DNA from: Clostridium sp031626875
GTDB taxonomy: Bacteria > Bacillota > Clostridia > Clostridiales > Clostridiaceae
DNA length: 64,000 nucleotides
Direction: 5' to 3'
NCBI RefSeq assembly: GCF_031626875.1
Contig: NZ_JANDMF010000003.1
Span: 62,001-126,000 of the forward strand
Each line of letters begins with the position of its first letter. Positions within the stretch are counted from its first letter, which is position 1. Positions 26,715 through 35,456 of this stretch are shown here, piece after piece. The notes under the pieces were generated by a model. It was not told where the DNA came from. It did no database searches and saw nothing but the letters and a program-made list of their open reading frames with translations. The position numbers and the translations under genes are program-made.

Positions 26715-27419
26715 TTATACTGTTAAATAGTTGTTATTAATATATTTCAACCAATTATTTTGTAATTCTTTTTCATTTATTCCGAAGATATCTATATACT
26801 TTTTAGGGAATTTTATTAAATCATGAAGTTTATTATAACCAAATTCTTCAATAATATATTCTACTATTGTATATGAATACTGATATCCATTAAAAGCAAA
26901 GAACTTTTCAAAATCATTGCCAGTATCTAAATCTTCAAATGTAGGGACTTTTCCATTAATCAATCCATTTTTCACAGTTTCTTTTATCCATATTTCATTA
27001 TTATCTTTACCTTCATAGCTAGCTATACCTTCGTTTAGCCATCTTGGTGTAAACTTATTAATTTTATTTATTATTATATGAATAAATTCATGAATAGCTG
27101 TATTTAATACATTATCAAAATTAGAGCCTGGAGGCGGATTTAAAGGTGAAGTTATAACTATGATATTTTCCCTTACTCCACCTCTTATCCAATTTGGTGC
27201 ATTTGACAATTTCAATGCATTATGAAGTTCCTCATTCTTATAATAAATTTCAATATTTTGTTTGTTTTCAAGTTGTTCTTTAAATTTTCTAGTAATGCTT
27301 ATATAATTATCTTCCAATCTTTTTAAAACTTTATCTATGCAAGGCTTATCCATTTTGGTGTAGGAAATTATAAAGTGTTCTGTCTCTTTAATTAAATCTA
27401 AATTACTATTTTTATCCAT
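26715..27419 (-). CDS. Peptidase MA-like gluzincin (HExxH) protein
   Basis: 234 aa protein with the zinc motif AIHEFIHIIINKINKFTPRW followed by LNEGIASYEG, which supplies the third ligand Glu 19 residues later, as in gluzincins of the Peptidase MA clan (DUF1570-like). The N-terminus is helical (FIISYTKMDKPCIDKVLKRL). No signal peptide is visible, so a cytoplasmic role is likely, although related proteins are exported. A GGAG lies about 15 nt upstream of the ATG, a rather long spacing. It sits just upstream (minus strand) of the TPR gene, 78 bp away, possibly co-transcribed. Confidence 0.7.
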   Translation of the reverse strand: MDKNSNLDLIKETEHFIISYTKMDKPCIDKVLKRLEDNYISITRKFKEQLENKQNIEIYYKNEELHNALKLSNAPNWIRGGVRENIIVITSPLNPPPGSNFDNVLNTAIHEFIHIIINKINKFTPRWLNEGIASYEGKDNNEIWIKETVKNGLINGKVPTFEDLDTGNDFEKFFAFNGYQYSYTIVEYIIEEFGYNKLHDLIKFPKKYIDIFGINEKELQNNWLKYINNNYLTV

Positions 27420-27673
27420 GTTCTTCTATTTTATCTCCTTAAATTTTAGAATATCATCTTACCATAAGCCATGAATTACAAACATGCTTACATATAATTA
27501 ATTATACTCCCATATAATCCTATTTTGAATAAAATTTTCATTTATATAGATGACTCTTATTATAATTTAAATCCTTATAAAACTAAAAAAATTAAATTTA
27601 AAATCAAAAAGTTAATATATTTTTCTAAAATATATGCATACTATATTTATGACAAACAAATGGAGGGAAATTA

Positions 27674-29038
27674 ATGAATAATAAGCATGTTGAACTTTTT
27701 GATACATTAGTTAAATCTTATTATGAAGGAACTTTTGATGAAACCTTAACACGCATTATGGTATGCCATGAAATATCACCACAAGAAACCTTCAAAATAA
27801 TCACATCATTATGTGGTGTAAATATTGAATTTGATAACAATTATATCTATAATTTAAAAAAGGCTATAACTGAATACTCTGTAAATAAAAGAATAGTAGA
27901 AAAATTAGAGTCATGTAATTTAGGCTGTTCAACTGGAGAAGATAAAAAACATAGTTGTGAAAGATCTTGCCCTTTTGATGCAATATATTTTGATCCAGAG
28001 AAAAACTCTACTGTTATAGATGATGAAATTTGCACAAATTGCGGTATATGTGTAGATGCTTGTGATCATGGGAAAATTGTAGACAAAGTTGAATATATAC
28101 CTATAGTAAACTTAATTAAAGAAAATAAAACTGTAATAGCAGCTGTTGCTCCTGCAATAATGGGACAATTTGGGGAAGATGTTACTATGGATCAACTTCG
28201 TGCTGCTTTAATAAAACTTGGCTTTACTGATATGATTGAAGTTGCATTTGCTGCTGATATGTTAAGTGTTAAGGAAGCTGTTGAATTTAATAAACACGTT
28301 AATGGTCCCAACGATTTAATGATAACATCTTGCTGTTGCCCTATGTGGGTTGGAATGCTTAGAAAAGTATATCATGAATTAGTTAAGGATTTATCACCAT
28401 CTGTCTCTCCTATGATTGCAGCTGGTAGAGTTATAAAAAAATTAAATAAAGATGCTAAGGTTGTATTTATAGGACCATGTATTGCAAAAAAAGCAGAAGC
28501 TAAAGAAAAAGATTTAATAGGGATTATAGATTTTGTTTTAACATTCCAAGAACTTAATGAAATTTTTAAAGCATTAGATATCAAACCAAGTGAACTTAAA
28601 GGAATTCCTACAAAGGAATATGCTTCTAAAGGCGGTCGTCTTTATGCAAGAACTGGTGGTGTTTCTATTGCTATTTCAGAAATTATAGAAGAACTCTATC
28701 CGGAAAAGCACAAATATTTTAAAGCAGTTCAAGCAAATGGAATTAAAGAATGTAAAGAAATGCTTAATAGTGCTATGGAGGGAAAGATTGATGCTAACTT
28801 TATTGAAGGAATGGGATGCCCTGGTGGATGTGTTGGTGGACCTAAGAAGATGATTTCTCCAGAAGAAGGAAGAAAAGCAGCAGATACGTTTGCCTATGAT
28901 TCCCCTATTAAAGTTGCTCTACATAGTAAATCTCTCGATGATGTTTTAGAAAAGATAGGAATTACATCTTTAAAAGACTTCGAAGATGAAGAAAAAGTTT
29001 CTATATTTGAAAGAAAATTCGAAAAAGAATTTAAATAG
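27674..29038 (+). CDS. [FeFe] hydrogenase, group B-like monomeric type
   Basis: 454 aa iron hydrogenase that interconverts protons and H2. The N-terminal 80 residues are helical, followed by two [4Fe-4S] motifs (CERSCPFDAIYFD and CTNCGICVDACDHGKI). The H-cluster domain has L1 as TSCCCPMWVGML, L2 as GPCIAKKAEAKE and L3 as EGMGCPGGCVGGPKK. The triple Cys in L1 and Gly-Pro-Cys in L2 differ from the TSCCPGW / MPCTAKK pattern of the classical group A enzymes and agree with what I recall of group B (CpII-like) hydrogenases. No signal peptide. GGAGGG precedes ATG and a strong terminator follows, so it is a single gene. Maturases HydE/F/G are not in the window. Confidence 0.87.
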   Translation: MNNKHVELFDTLVKSYYEGTFDETLTRIMVCHEISPQETFKIITSLCGVNIEFDNNYIYNLKKAITEYSVNKRIVEKLESCNLGCSTGEDKKHSCERSCPFDAIYFDPEKNSTVIDDEICTNCGICVDACDHGKIVDKVEYIPIVNLIKENKTVIAAVAPAIMGQFGEDVTMDQLRAALIKLGFTDMIEVAFAADMLSVKEAVEFNKHVNGPNDLMITSCCCPMWVGMLRKVYHELVKDLSPSVSPMIAAGRVIKKLNKDAKVVFIGPCIAKKAEAKEKDLIGIIDFVLTFQELNEIFKALDIKPSELKGIPTKEYASKGGRLYARTGGVSIAISEIIEELYPEKHKYFKAVQANGIKECKEMLNSAMEGKIDANFIEGMGCPGGCVGGPKKMISPEEGRKAADTFAYDSPIKVALHSKSLDDVLEKIGITSLKDFEDEEKVSIFERKFEKEFK

Positions 29039-29040
29039 TA

Positions 29041-29086
29041 ATAATCCTCTTAAGGTCCCCAATTATGAACCTTAAGGGGATTATTT
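29041..29086 (+). terminator. Terminator of the hydrogenase gene
   Basis: ATAATCC-CTTAAGGT and ACCTTAAG-GGATTAT arms form a stem of about 15 bp with a 12-nt loop followed by TTTTT, just after the stop codon. Confidence 0.88.
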
Positions 29087-29118
29087 TTACACTAAGTTGT
29101 TTTAACTAATATTTCATG

Positions 29119-32100
29119 TTACTTTATTCTATCTTTTATAGTATCTAGCCTATTTTGAAGAGCTGCCTTTTCAGATTCATCTGCTAGCTTATCAATAGCT
29201 TTCTGAGCTAGATTTATATCCTCCTTACTATTACCTAAAGATGCTTTTTCAACAGCTTCTGAAGCTTCTTTAACTAATGCTTGTTTACTTTGTTCTTTAT
29301 TGATATTTTCAAGATCTGATTTAACATTACTTAATCTATTTTGTAAAGCATCTTTTTCTGAAGAAGCTGGTAGTTTATTTAATATTTCTTGAGCTTTATT
29401 TAAATAATCATCATTCTTTTGATTAGCTGCATTTTGTATTAAATCTGTTGTATCTTTAATTAACTGTGCTTTTTCTGAGTCACTAAATACATAAACAGCT
29501 TTTAAATCATCAAAATACATCTTAGATTCTACATTCCAACTGCCATCAGAAGTTTTAGGAATAGTATTACACCAAATACCAACTTTTTCTATATTATTCA
29601 AATCAAGAGTGCCACCATTCTTTCCTTTAAATTCACTAAATGGTATGGTCATAAGCTTTTCTTCTGTTGTCTCTGTAAATTCTGGTAGATACACTTCAAA
29701 ATCTTCTCCATTAGATGTAATTTGAATAACTAATTTTTGTCCTTTGCCGTCTGGAGTACACCAGAATTGTAATGAATTATAATTAGACCAATCAGCTTTT
29801 TTCTCTTTAGTTATACCAGCCCAACCTTCTGAAACTTTTTCAGTAGAAATCTTATAATTAAACTCTAACTCATGGTTCCCAGCACCATCTTTTGTAACCT
29901 TAGGTATAACTGAGCAACCAGCTCCAACATTAGTTTTCCATTCTTTTTGAAGAAGTAAATCTTCATCACCATAACCTTCAAAATCATCAACTACTGAAGA
30001 CGATTCTTCTTTTTCTTGTAAATTAAATAATGCTGAAATTTTCCCTTTAGATTCATCTCCAATAAAAAGTTCTATGCTACCTAGCCTTTTACCTATTTTA
30101 TCTAATATTTCTTGAGTGATATCACCTTTATATAAATTACCATTTTCTATTCCATCAATAATTGAAACAACATCTCCTGAACTGTTTTTAATCTTAAAAG
30201 TTACATTTCCATTTGGATTTTTAACCTTTGCTTCAATAGTTGTTGGTTTAATTATTCTGCTACCAGGTGCAGGAGAAGTTATATATCCATATGAATATGA
30301 ATCTCCTTTATTTACTTTTAATGATTTATAATCTCCAACTCCATTTGCAAAAACAGACTTTTCATCATTATAAAAATCAATGAAATCATTAATCATTTCA
30401 TGTCCACGAGTAGTACTTACCATGTATGGTGAAAAGAAATTTGACTGTCCATCAAAATTTGCCCATACCATAAAGTAAGGCATATCAGATGTGCTAACTA
30501 TATTATTTATTTCATTAAACCAATCTTTTCTTAGGTTTCCTGTGGAAGGAAGCCCACAATTCTTAACTTCATAATCAGATGATTCTGTAACTCTAACACC
30601 TGTTTCTGAGACTGTTGGAATCTTGTTATGTTCTTTTGCTATTCCATCAATTAAATTTATAGTAGATTTAAAACTATCAAACCATGGATCAATACCTGAT
30701 TTTGGATTATCATGATACATATCAAAAGCCATTACATCAATAAATTCATCTCCTGGATAACGAGCTAAATAATCATCTTTCTCATTAAAAGGTCCATTAG
30801 GAGAATATACATACAAGAAATTATGAATTCCTTTTGTATCACGTAAATACTCTACTGTATATCTATATAAATTTTTATAAGCTTCTGCATCACAGAAATT
30901 TGCCCCCCACCAAAACCAACTTCCGTTATTTTCATGGAAAGGTCTAAATAAAACAGAAACATCTTTTTCAGCTAATTGATTACCATAACTAGCAATCATA
31001 TCTAAATATCCAGTAAATGCTTCATTTAAATCACCACCAGGCATTACTCTTGAAACAACATCTCCAGTTGTAACATTTGGAGTATATCCTGAATAATCAT
31101 ATTTACCATTAATCTTATTCTTCTTAACTACTTCGGCAAAATTTGGCATGTGAGCTGAAAGTGTTACTATTGCTCCCTCTTTAGCTGCATCATTACTTAC
31201 ATCAGCTGTAGCTGTTACATAATCTCTAGTATCACCTGTTGGTAATGATAATTCTGCACCTGTAAATGAGAGTGCATCAATTCCACAAACCCCTGGAAGT
31301 GATCCTGTAATATCTTTAGTATCAGAATTTGTTCCACTATTTTTCAAAACAGCCTTAGTTGTTGTATCATTTTGATGTCCATATAACACTTTATCTGTTT
31401 TCCCTAAAGCAAATAAGTAAGAATACAATGATGCTGTTGTATCAGTAGCTTGAGAATCTACTAAACTTATTTGATTTTGAACACTTAAAGAATTTAAATC
31501 AACCTTAGTATAATTTTGATTTATATCTGTAGCTTTATCAACATATATATCTTTCACATCTTCTTTCAAAAACTTTATGTTATCAATGTAAACATCGCCT
31601 TTATAATCTGTTTTTGCTCCAACTAATCCTAGGCTTAATCCGCCTATATTTATACTTTTAGAATCAAATCTAACTTTAACTGTTACTTTTCTTAATCCAT
31701 TACCTGCATCCTCTGAATCATCAAAATCTATATTAGAATTCGATTCAACTGCATCCTTAATGAAAAGTTTTGTCATAAAAGATCCTTGAGACATAGAATC
31801 AGGGTCATAATATAAATCATAACTTAAAGCGTTGCATCCAGTAAAATCAAATGAGGTATTAAAATAATTACCAAGTTTTACTTCACTCCATGAAGAAGTA
31901 GAATCTTTTGAATAATCAAGTGACACCTTTAATGCACCAGTAGAAATAGTATCATTATCATATGATACATCAGTTTTGCCTTGATAATCCCAGTTCCCTT
32001 CATACTTCCAACCATCAACACCTTTATCTGCATTTTCAAAATTCCATTCTAATATACTCTTTCCTGAATTTTGACTAGATTTATCTACAAACTTCAAATT

Positions 32101-32700
32101 ATCAATATAAATATCACCATCATAGTTACAATTATATGATACTATTTGTAAATCTACTTTAAATAAATCAACGTTTACATTGTCATTAAGAGTTACTTTT
32201 ACACTTTTAGAAGAATATCCATTACCTAAATCAACAAAATCATTAGAGTATATATCCCCATAACTTGTACCAACCCATCCCCAATTATCACTTGAGGTAT
32301 CATGAATTCCTAATCCTCCAATATATTTAATTTGTCCATTATACTCTTTTTTATCTGTAGGTATCAAAATATCAAACTGTAAAGTTGCACCTTTTGATAT
32401 CTTATTTTTATAATCCTTGTAAAAAGCAAGTTCATGTTTGTTGCTTTCCCATCTATCAGTACCATCAAACTTAGATTTGAATTTTAATGCACTATTACCA
32501 TTATTGATAGATACAACAGAAACATCATCTTTTGTAATTACACCTGAAACTTCATCAGGTACTTTTCCATTTTCAAAATCATTTTCATAAATAATATTTT
32601 CATCAGTACTTGCACTAGCAATTATTGAATTTGGTACTAAACTTAGAGCCATAGTACATGCCATAAATATTGACATTTTACCTTTTTGTTTTAAATTCAC
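29119..32700 (-). CDS. Secreted GH26 beta-mannanase with carbohydrate-binding modules
   Basis: 1193 aa exported glycoside hydrolase. A signal peptide (KMSIFMACTMALSLVPNSII, then ASA) precedes two CBM-like beta-sandwich domains (residues about 35-200 and 205-375; both end in a DIYIDNLKF-type strand). The GH26 barrel (about 405-760) shows VLYGHQNDTTTK, the acid/base Glu in LFRPFHENNGSWFWWG, FLYVYSPNGPF, DVMAFDMYHD and the nucleophile Glu in PTVSETGVR. A further beta domain and another CBM-like module (VVDDFEGYGDEDLL) follow. The last 120 residues are two helical repeats with SEKDALQNRL / SEKAALQNRL. No LPxTG or dockerin. GTG at 32700 is 7 nt after AAAGGGGG. Confidence 0.85.
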   Translation of the reverse strand: MNLKQKGKMSIFMACTMALSLVPNSIIASASTDENIIYENDFENGKVPDEVSGVITKDDVSVVSINNGNSALKFKSKFDGTDRWESNKHELAFYKDYKNKISKGATLQFDILIPTDKKEYNGQIKYIGGLGIHDTSSDNWGWVGTSYGDIYSNDFVDLGNGYSSKSVKVTLNDNVNVDLFKVDLQIVSYNCNYDGDIYIDNLKFVDKSSQNSGKSILEWNFENADKGVDGWKYEGNWDYQGKTDVSYDNDTISTGALKVSLDYSKDSTSSWSEVKLGNYFNTSFDFTGCNALSYDLYYDPDSMSQGSFMTKLFIKDAVESNSNIDFDDSEDAGNGLRKVTVKVRFDSKSINIGGLSLGLVGAKTDYKGDVYIDNIKFLKEDVKDIYVDKATDINQNYTKVDLNSLSVQNQISLVDSQATDTTASLYSYLFALGKTDKVLYGHQNDTTTKAVLKNSGTNSDTKDITGSLPGVCGIDALSFTGAELSLPTGDTRDYVTATADVSNDAAKEGAIVTLSAHMPNFAEVVKKNKINGKYDYSGYTPNVTTGDVVSRVMPGGDLNEAFTGYLDMIASYGNQLAEKDVSVLFRPFHENNGSWFWWGANFCDAEAYKNLYRYTVEYLRDTKGIHNFLYVYSPNGPFNEKDDYLARYPGDEFIDVMAFDMYHDNPKSGIDPWFDSFKSTINLIDGIAKEHNKIPTVSETGVRVTESSDYEVKNCGLPSTGNLRKDWFNEINNIVSTSDMPYFMVWANFDGQSNFFSPYMVSTTRGHEMINDFIDFYNDEKSVFANGVGDYKSLKVNKGDSYSYGYITSPAPGSRIIKPTTIEAKVKNPNGNVTFKIKNSSGDVVSIIDGIENGNLYKGDITQEILDKIGKRLGSIELFIGDESKGKISALFNLQEKEESSSVVDDFEGYGDEDLLLQKEWKTNVGAGCSVIPKVTKDGAGNHELEFNYKISTEKVSEGWAGITKEKKADWSNYNSLQFWCTPDGKGQKLVIQITSNGEDFEVYLPEFTETTEEKLMTIPFSEFKGKNGGTLDLNNIEKVGIWCNTIPKTSDGSWNVESKMYFDDLKAVYVFSDSEKAQLIKDTTDLIQNAANQKNDDYLNKAQEILNKLPASSEKDALQNRLSNVKSDLENINKEQSKQALVKEASEAVEKASLGNSKEDINLAQKAIDKLADESEKAALQNRLDTIKDRIK

Positions 32701-32739
32701 AAAAGTTCCCCCTTTCATTTTCCTCCAATTCTCCCCTTG

Positions 32740-32767
32740 ATTATATTTGAAAATACGCTTTTTTCAA
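32740..32767 (-). promoter_or_regulatory. Mannanase promoter with palindromic operator-like site
   Basis: On the minus strand TTGAAA (32762-32767) and TATAAT (32740-32745) are 16 bp apart. The spacer is largely the palindrome TGAAAA...TTTTCA (32748-32766) with CG near its centre. It is cre-like in arms and CG, but the arms are farther apart than in a standard CcpA site. Confidence 0.5.
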
Positions 32768-32821
32768 TGGATATGTCGTAAAATGTGTTATACAATCCCC
32801 AAATTCCTTTAATTTTTATTA

Positions 32822-32850
32822 TTGACAAATATTAATTTAAGGTATATGAT
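32822..32850 (+). promoter_or_regulatory. Promoter of the T-box leader/aspS
   Basis: A textbook sigma-A promoter: TTGACA (32822-32827), 17 bp spacer, TATGAT (32845-32850). Predicted transcript start is about 32857, giving a leader of roughly 390 nt. Confidence 0.75.
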
Positions 32851-32856
32851 ATTTGT

Positions 32857-33098
32857 AAATTCTTTGAAGGGAATAGTAAATATTATCTTAGTATCTTAAG
32901 CGAGTAGAGGGTGGTGTAAGCTCTATGAGAAAAGTTATATTGAAGACATCCTGGAGAAGCTTATCTGAAAATATTAGTAGGTTAAGCCGGATTCCTCCGT
33001 TATAAGGATTAGAGATAACTTAAGTTTAAACTTTTGTTAAAATAGAATGGTACCGTGAAGTATTAGCTTTCACTTCTATATGAAGTGAAAGCTTTTTT
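32857..33098 (+). ncRNA. T-box riboswitch, first complete unit (Asp specifier GAC likely)
   Basis: Stem I base pairs TAAGC (32898-32902) with GCTTA (about 32959-32963). The 3' side of stem I reads TTGAAGACATCCTGGAG, the usual T-box context in which the specifier triplet follows GAA; this gives GAC (32945-32947), an Asp codon. A stem III-like CCGGATTCCTCCG-type element follows near 32977-32999. The T-box sequence AGAATGGTACCGTG (33044-33057) can pair in an antiterminator or give way to the terminator AGCTTTCACTTC / GAAGTGAAAGCT plus T6 (33065-33098). An uncharged tRNA should stabilise the antiterminator. Specifier assignment is by eye. Confidence 0.85.
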
Positions 33099-33219
33099 TA
33101 TATAAAAGTGGCCAATTTTATATTTGTATCATATTTTAAAGGTTTAATCATAAGTTAAAAAGGGTGGTACCGCGAAATATATTCGCCCCTTAAGTTAGTA
33201 ACATACCTTAAGGGGTTTT
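33099..33219 (+). ncRNA. Second T-box antiterminator/terminator module without stem I
   Basis: Only 60 nt after the first terminator lies a second, more canonical T-box motif AAGGGTGGTACCGCG (33159-33174), followed by a terminator CCCCTTAAG / CTTAAGGGG plus TTTT (33186-33219). The space between holds only a small A/T hairpin (ATATAAAA / TTTTATAT), far too short for a stem I with a specifier loop. So aspS is preceded by two terminators, of which only the first has a codon-reading domain. Confidence 0.75.
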
Positions 33220-33249
33220 ATTATTTATTAAATATAAGGAGTGTGTTCT

Positions 33250-34533
33250 ATGCAAAGAATAATGATTAATAATTTAAATAATTATATAAATGAACAAGTT
33301 CTAATTAAGGGATGGATTGCTAGTATAAGACGATTAAAATCAGTGACATTTTTAATTCTAAGAGATAGATCAGGACTAATTCAATGTGTTATAGATAATA
33401 AAATCTTAAATCTAAGCATTTCACTTGAATCTTCAGTTGAAATTGTTGGTACAATAGTATTAAATAGAAATGATTTAAATCCTTATGAAATAAATGTGGA
33501 AAGATTTAGCTTAATAAGTCAAGCTACTACTCCACTACCTATTGAAATTAATAAAAAAGATTTAGATGTTACCTTAGATACTATGTTAAATAATAGGATG
33601 CTAAGTTTAAGACATGAAAAAATAAATAGTATCTTTAAGATTCAAAATATAATTTCTAATGGCTTTAGAGAATTTCTAAATAATAAAGGTTTTACAGAAA
33701 TATCTACACCTAAAATTGTTAAAGAAGGTGCTGAAGGTGGCTCCGAAATATTTAAACTGAAATACTTTGAAAATGATGCTTATCTTTGTCAAAGTCCACA
33801 ATTCTATAAACAAATTATGGTTGGTGCTGGATTTGAGAGAGTTTTTGAAATTGGGCATGTTTATCGAGCAGAGGAACATAATACTTCAAGACACCTAAAT
33901 GAATATATAAGCATGGATTTGGAAATAGGATTTATAGATGATGAAAGTGAATTGATGGATTTAGAAGAAGAGTTATTAAAATATATTTTAGACAAAATAA
34001 ATAAAGAAGGTAAGAGAATTTTAAATAATTTTCAGGTACAAATTCCTAAAATAAATAATATTCCAAGAATTGAACTAGATGAAGCTATAAAAATTGTAAA
34101 TATGGAGTATGGGAAAAGTAACCCTGAAGGTGATTTAGATCCTGAAGGTGAAAAACTTATATGTAAATATGCAAAAGAGAAATTTAATAGTGATTTTATA
34201 TTTTTAACCCATTATCCTAGAAGTAAGAGACCTATGTATACTATGCCAAATGGGAAATTTCAAACTAATAGTTTTGATTTACTTTTCAAGGGTATTGAAA
34301 TAACTACAGGTGGACAAAGAATTCATGATTATGACATGTTAATTGACAATATTAAATATAAAGGCTTAAATCCAGACAACTATAGAAGTTATACTGAAAA
34401 TTTCAAATATGGAATGCCTCCACATGGTGGATTAGCTATAGGGTTAGAGAGAATCACCTGTCAAGTTTTAGGATTAAAAAATATACGAGAAGCTAGCCTT
34501 ATTCCTAGAGATAGAACACGTTTAATCCCTTAG
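33250..34533 (+). CDS. aspS: Aspartate--tRNA ligase, archaeal type (AspS2, possibly non-discriminating)
   Basis: 427 aa class IIb synthetase of the archaeal/eukaryal AspRS type, lacking the bacterial GAD insertion. An OB-fold anticodon-binding domain (KGWIASIRRLKSVTFLILRD) is followed by the catalytic core: motif 2 VYRAEEHNTSRHLNEYISMD, FLTHYPRSKRPMYTMP, GIEITTGGQRIHDY and motif 3 GGLAIGLERITCQVLGL. EEHNTSRHLNEY distinguishes AspRS from AsnRS. Two residues reported to make archaeal AspRS specific for tRNA-Asp (a Trp after GW in the OB fold and a Lys in the next loop) appear as Ala and Asn/Pro here, so it may also charge tRNA-Asn for the transamidation route. ATG at 33250 lies 8 nt after AAGGAG. 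Confidence 0.88.
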   Translation: MQRIMINNLNNYINEQVLIKGWIASIRRLKSVTFLILRDRSGLIQCVIDNKILNLSISLESSVEIVGTIVLNRNDLNPYEINVERFSLISQATTPLPIEINKKDLDVTLDTMLNNRMLSLRHEKINSIFKIQNIISNGFREFLNNKGFTEISTPKIVKEGAEGGSEIFKLKYFENDAYLCQSPQFYKQIMVGAGFERVFEIGHVYRAEEHNTSRHLNEYISMDLEIGFIDDESELMDLEEELLKYILDKINKEGKRILNNFQVQIPKINNIPRIELDEAIKIVNMEYGKSNPEGDLDPEGEKLICKYAKEKFNSDFIFLTHYPRSKRPMYTMPNGKFQTNSFDLLFKGIEITTGGQRIHDYDMLIDNIKYKGLNPDNYRSYTENFKYGMPPHGGLAIGLERITCQVLGLKNIREASLIPRDRTRLIP

Positions 34534-34538
34534 ATAAA

Positions 34539-34582
34539 TTTTAGATACTAAAAAGACATATAAATCTTTTTAGTATCTAAAA
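34539..34582. terminator. Perfect 18 bp hairpin between aspS and PPTase genes
   Basis: TTTTAGATACTAAAAAGA and TCTTTTTAGTATCTAAAA arms close an 8-nt loop between two convergent genes. U-tails outside the stem are short, but the stem ends in A/T runs, so it probably acts as a bidirectional terminator. Confidence 0.7.
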
Positions 34583-34591
34583 AACAAATAT

Positions 34592-35281
34592 TTAATCATC
34601 ATAATCTTTCATATATTTTATTAATGAATTATATTCCATATCTTTAAATATAAATTCATCTTTTTTAGAACATACTGATAATTGATACTTGTCCAAAATA
34701 TTATAATTTTTAAAATATAATTGAATGTCATTTTTCGTATTATCTATATTAAATTTATTATCCTGAGCTATATTAAATTTGAAAGAATTAAAATTTATAC
34801 TCAATCCTTTGCCTACATATTTCACATAACTTTCTTTTAATGTCCATATTTTATAGAAACATTTCATTTGCTCAGATTTATTGTGATTAATTATCCAATT
34901 ATACTCGCTTTCATTATAGTATCCTTTAGCTATTCCTTCAAATTCTATTTCTTTCATCTCTTCTATATCTATACCCAAAGGGGCATTATCTATTGCCACA
35001 ACAACATAATTTCCTGAGTGTGAAATATTAAATTCTACATTTTCATCTATATATGGCTTACCATACTCGTTATATTTATATTTAATATCTTTGTTCTTGC
35101 ATTTTAAAAATTTACAAATCAAAATTCTTGCTAAAACATCGCCTAATAGTGACCGAATTTTATCTTCATCTCTTCTAAACTTAATTACCTTTTCTCTTTT
35201 TTCTTTATCAACATAGTTATAAAACTTTTCAAAATCAAATGTTTTATTTATTTTTTCTATATTAAAAATATAAATTTCCAT
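34592..35281 (-). CDS. 4'-phosphopantetheinyl transferase, Sfp type
   Basis: 229 aa enzyme that transfers phosphopantetheine from CoA to a carrier-protein serine. The Sfp-type signatures are APLGIDIEEMKEI (Mg-binding Asp/Glu) and FYKIWTLKESYVKYVGKGLS (W..KE..K). The N-terminal half contains the usual RDEDKIRSLLGDVLARILI and FNISHSGNYVVVAI. Its length is that of Sfp, longer than AcpS. No NRPS, PKS or carrier protein is in the window, so its target is unknown. ATG after GGGGG. Monocistronic. Confidence 0.88.
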   Translation of the reverse strand: MEIYIFNIEKINKTFDFEKFYNYVDKEKREKVIKFRRDEDKIRSLLGDVLARILICKFLKCKNKDIKYKYNEYGKPYIDENVEFNISHSGNYVVVAIDNAPLGIDIEEMKEIEFEGIAKGYYNESEYNWIINHNKSEQMKCFYKIWTLKESYVKYVGKGLSINFNSFKFNIAQDNKFNIDNTKNDIQLYFKNYNILDKYQLSVCSKKDEFIFKDMEYNSLIKYMKDYDD

Positions 35282-35385
35282 TGTTCCCCCTGATTATAAA
35301 AATTTATTTTTATATGTATAATGTAATTTTTATAGTTTTAGTATATTAAATTTTTATATTTACTTCAAGGCAGTAAATTCTCATA

Positions 35386-35423
35386 TAAAAAAAGAGGTAT
35401 ATCTATAAACTAAATACCTCTTT
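35386..35423 (-). terminator. Terminator of the amino acid ABC transporter operon
   Basis: AAAGAGGTAT / ATACCTCTTT stem of 10 bp with a 13-nt loop, with an A run (35386-35393) giving a minus-strand U tract, 34 bp beyond the stop of the ATPase gene. Confidence 0.75.
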
Positions 35424-35456
35424 AATAAATTAAGTTTTAATCATTTATATTTTTAG

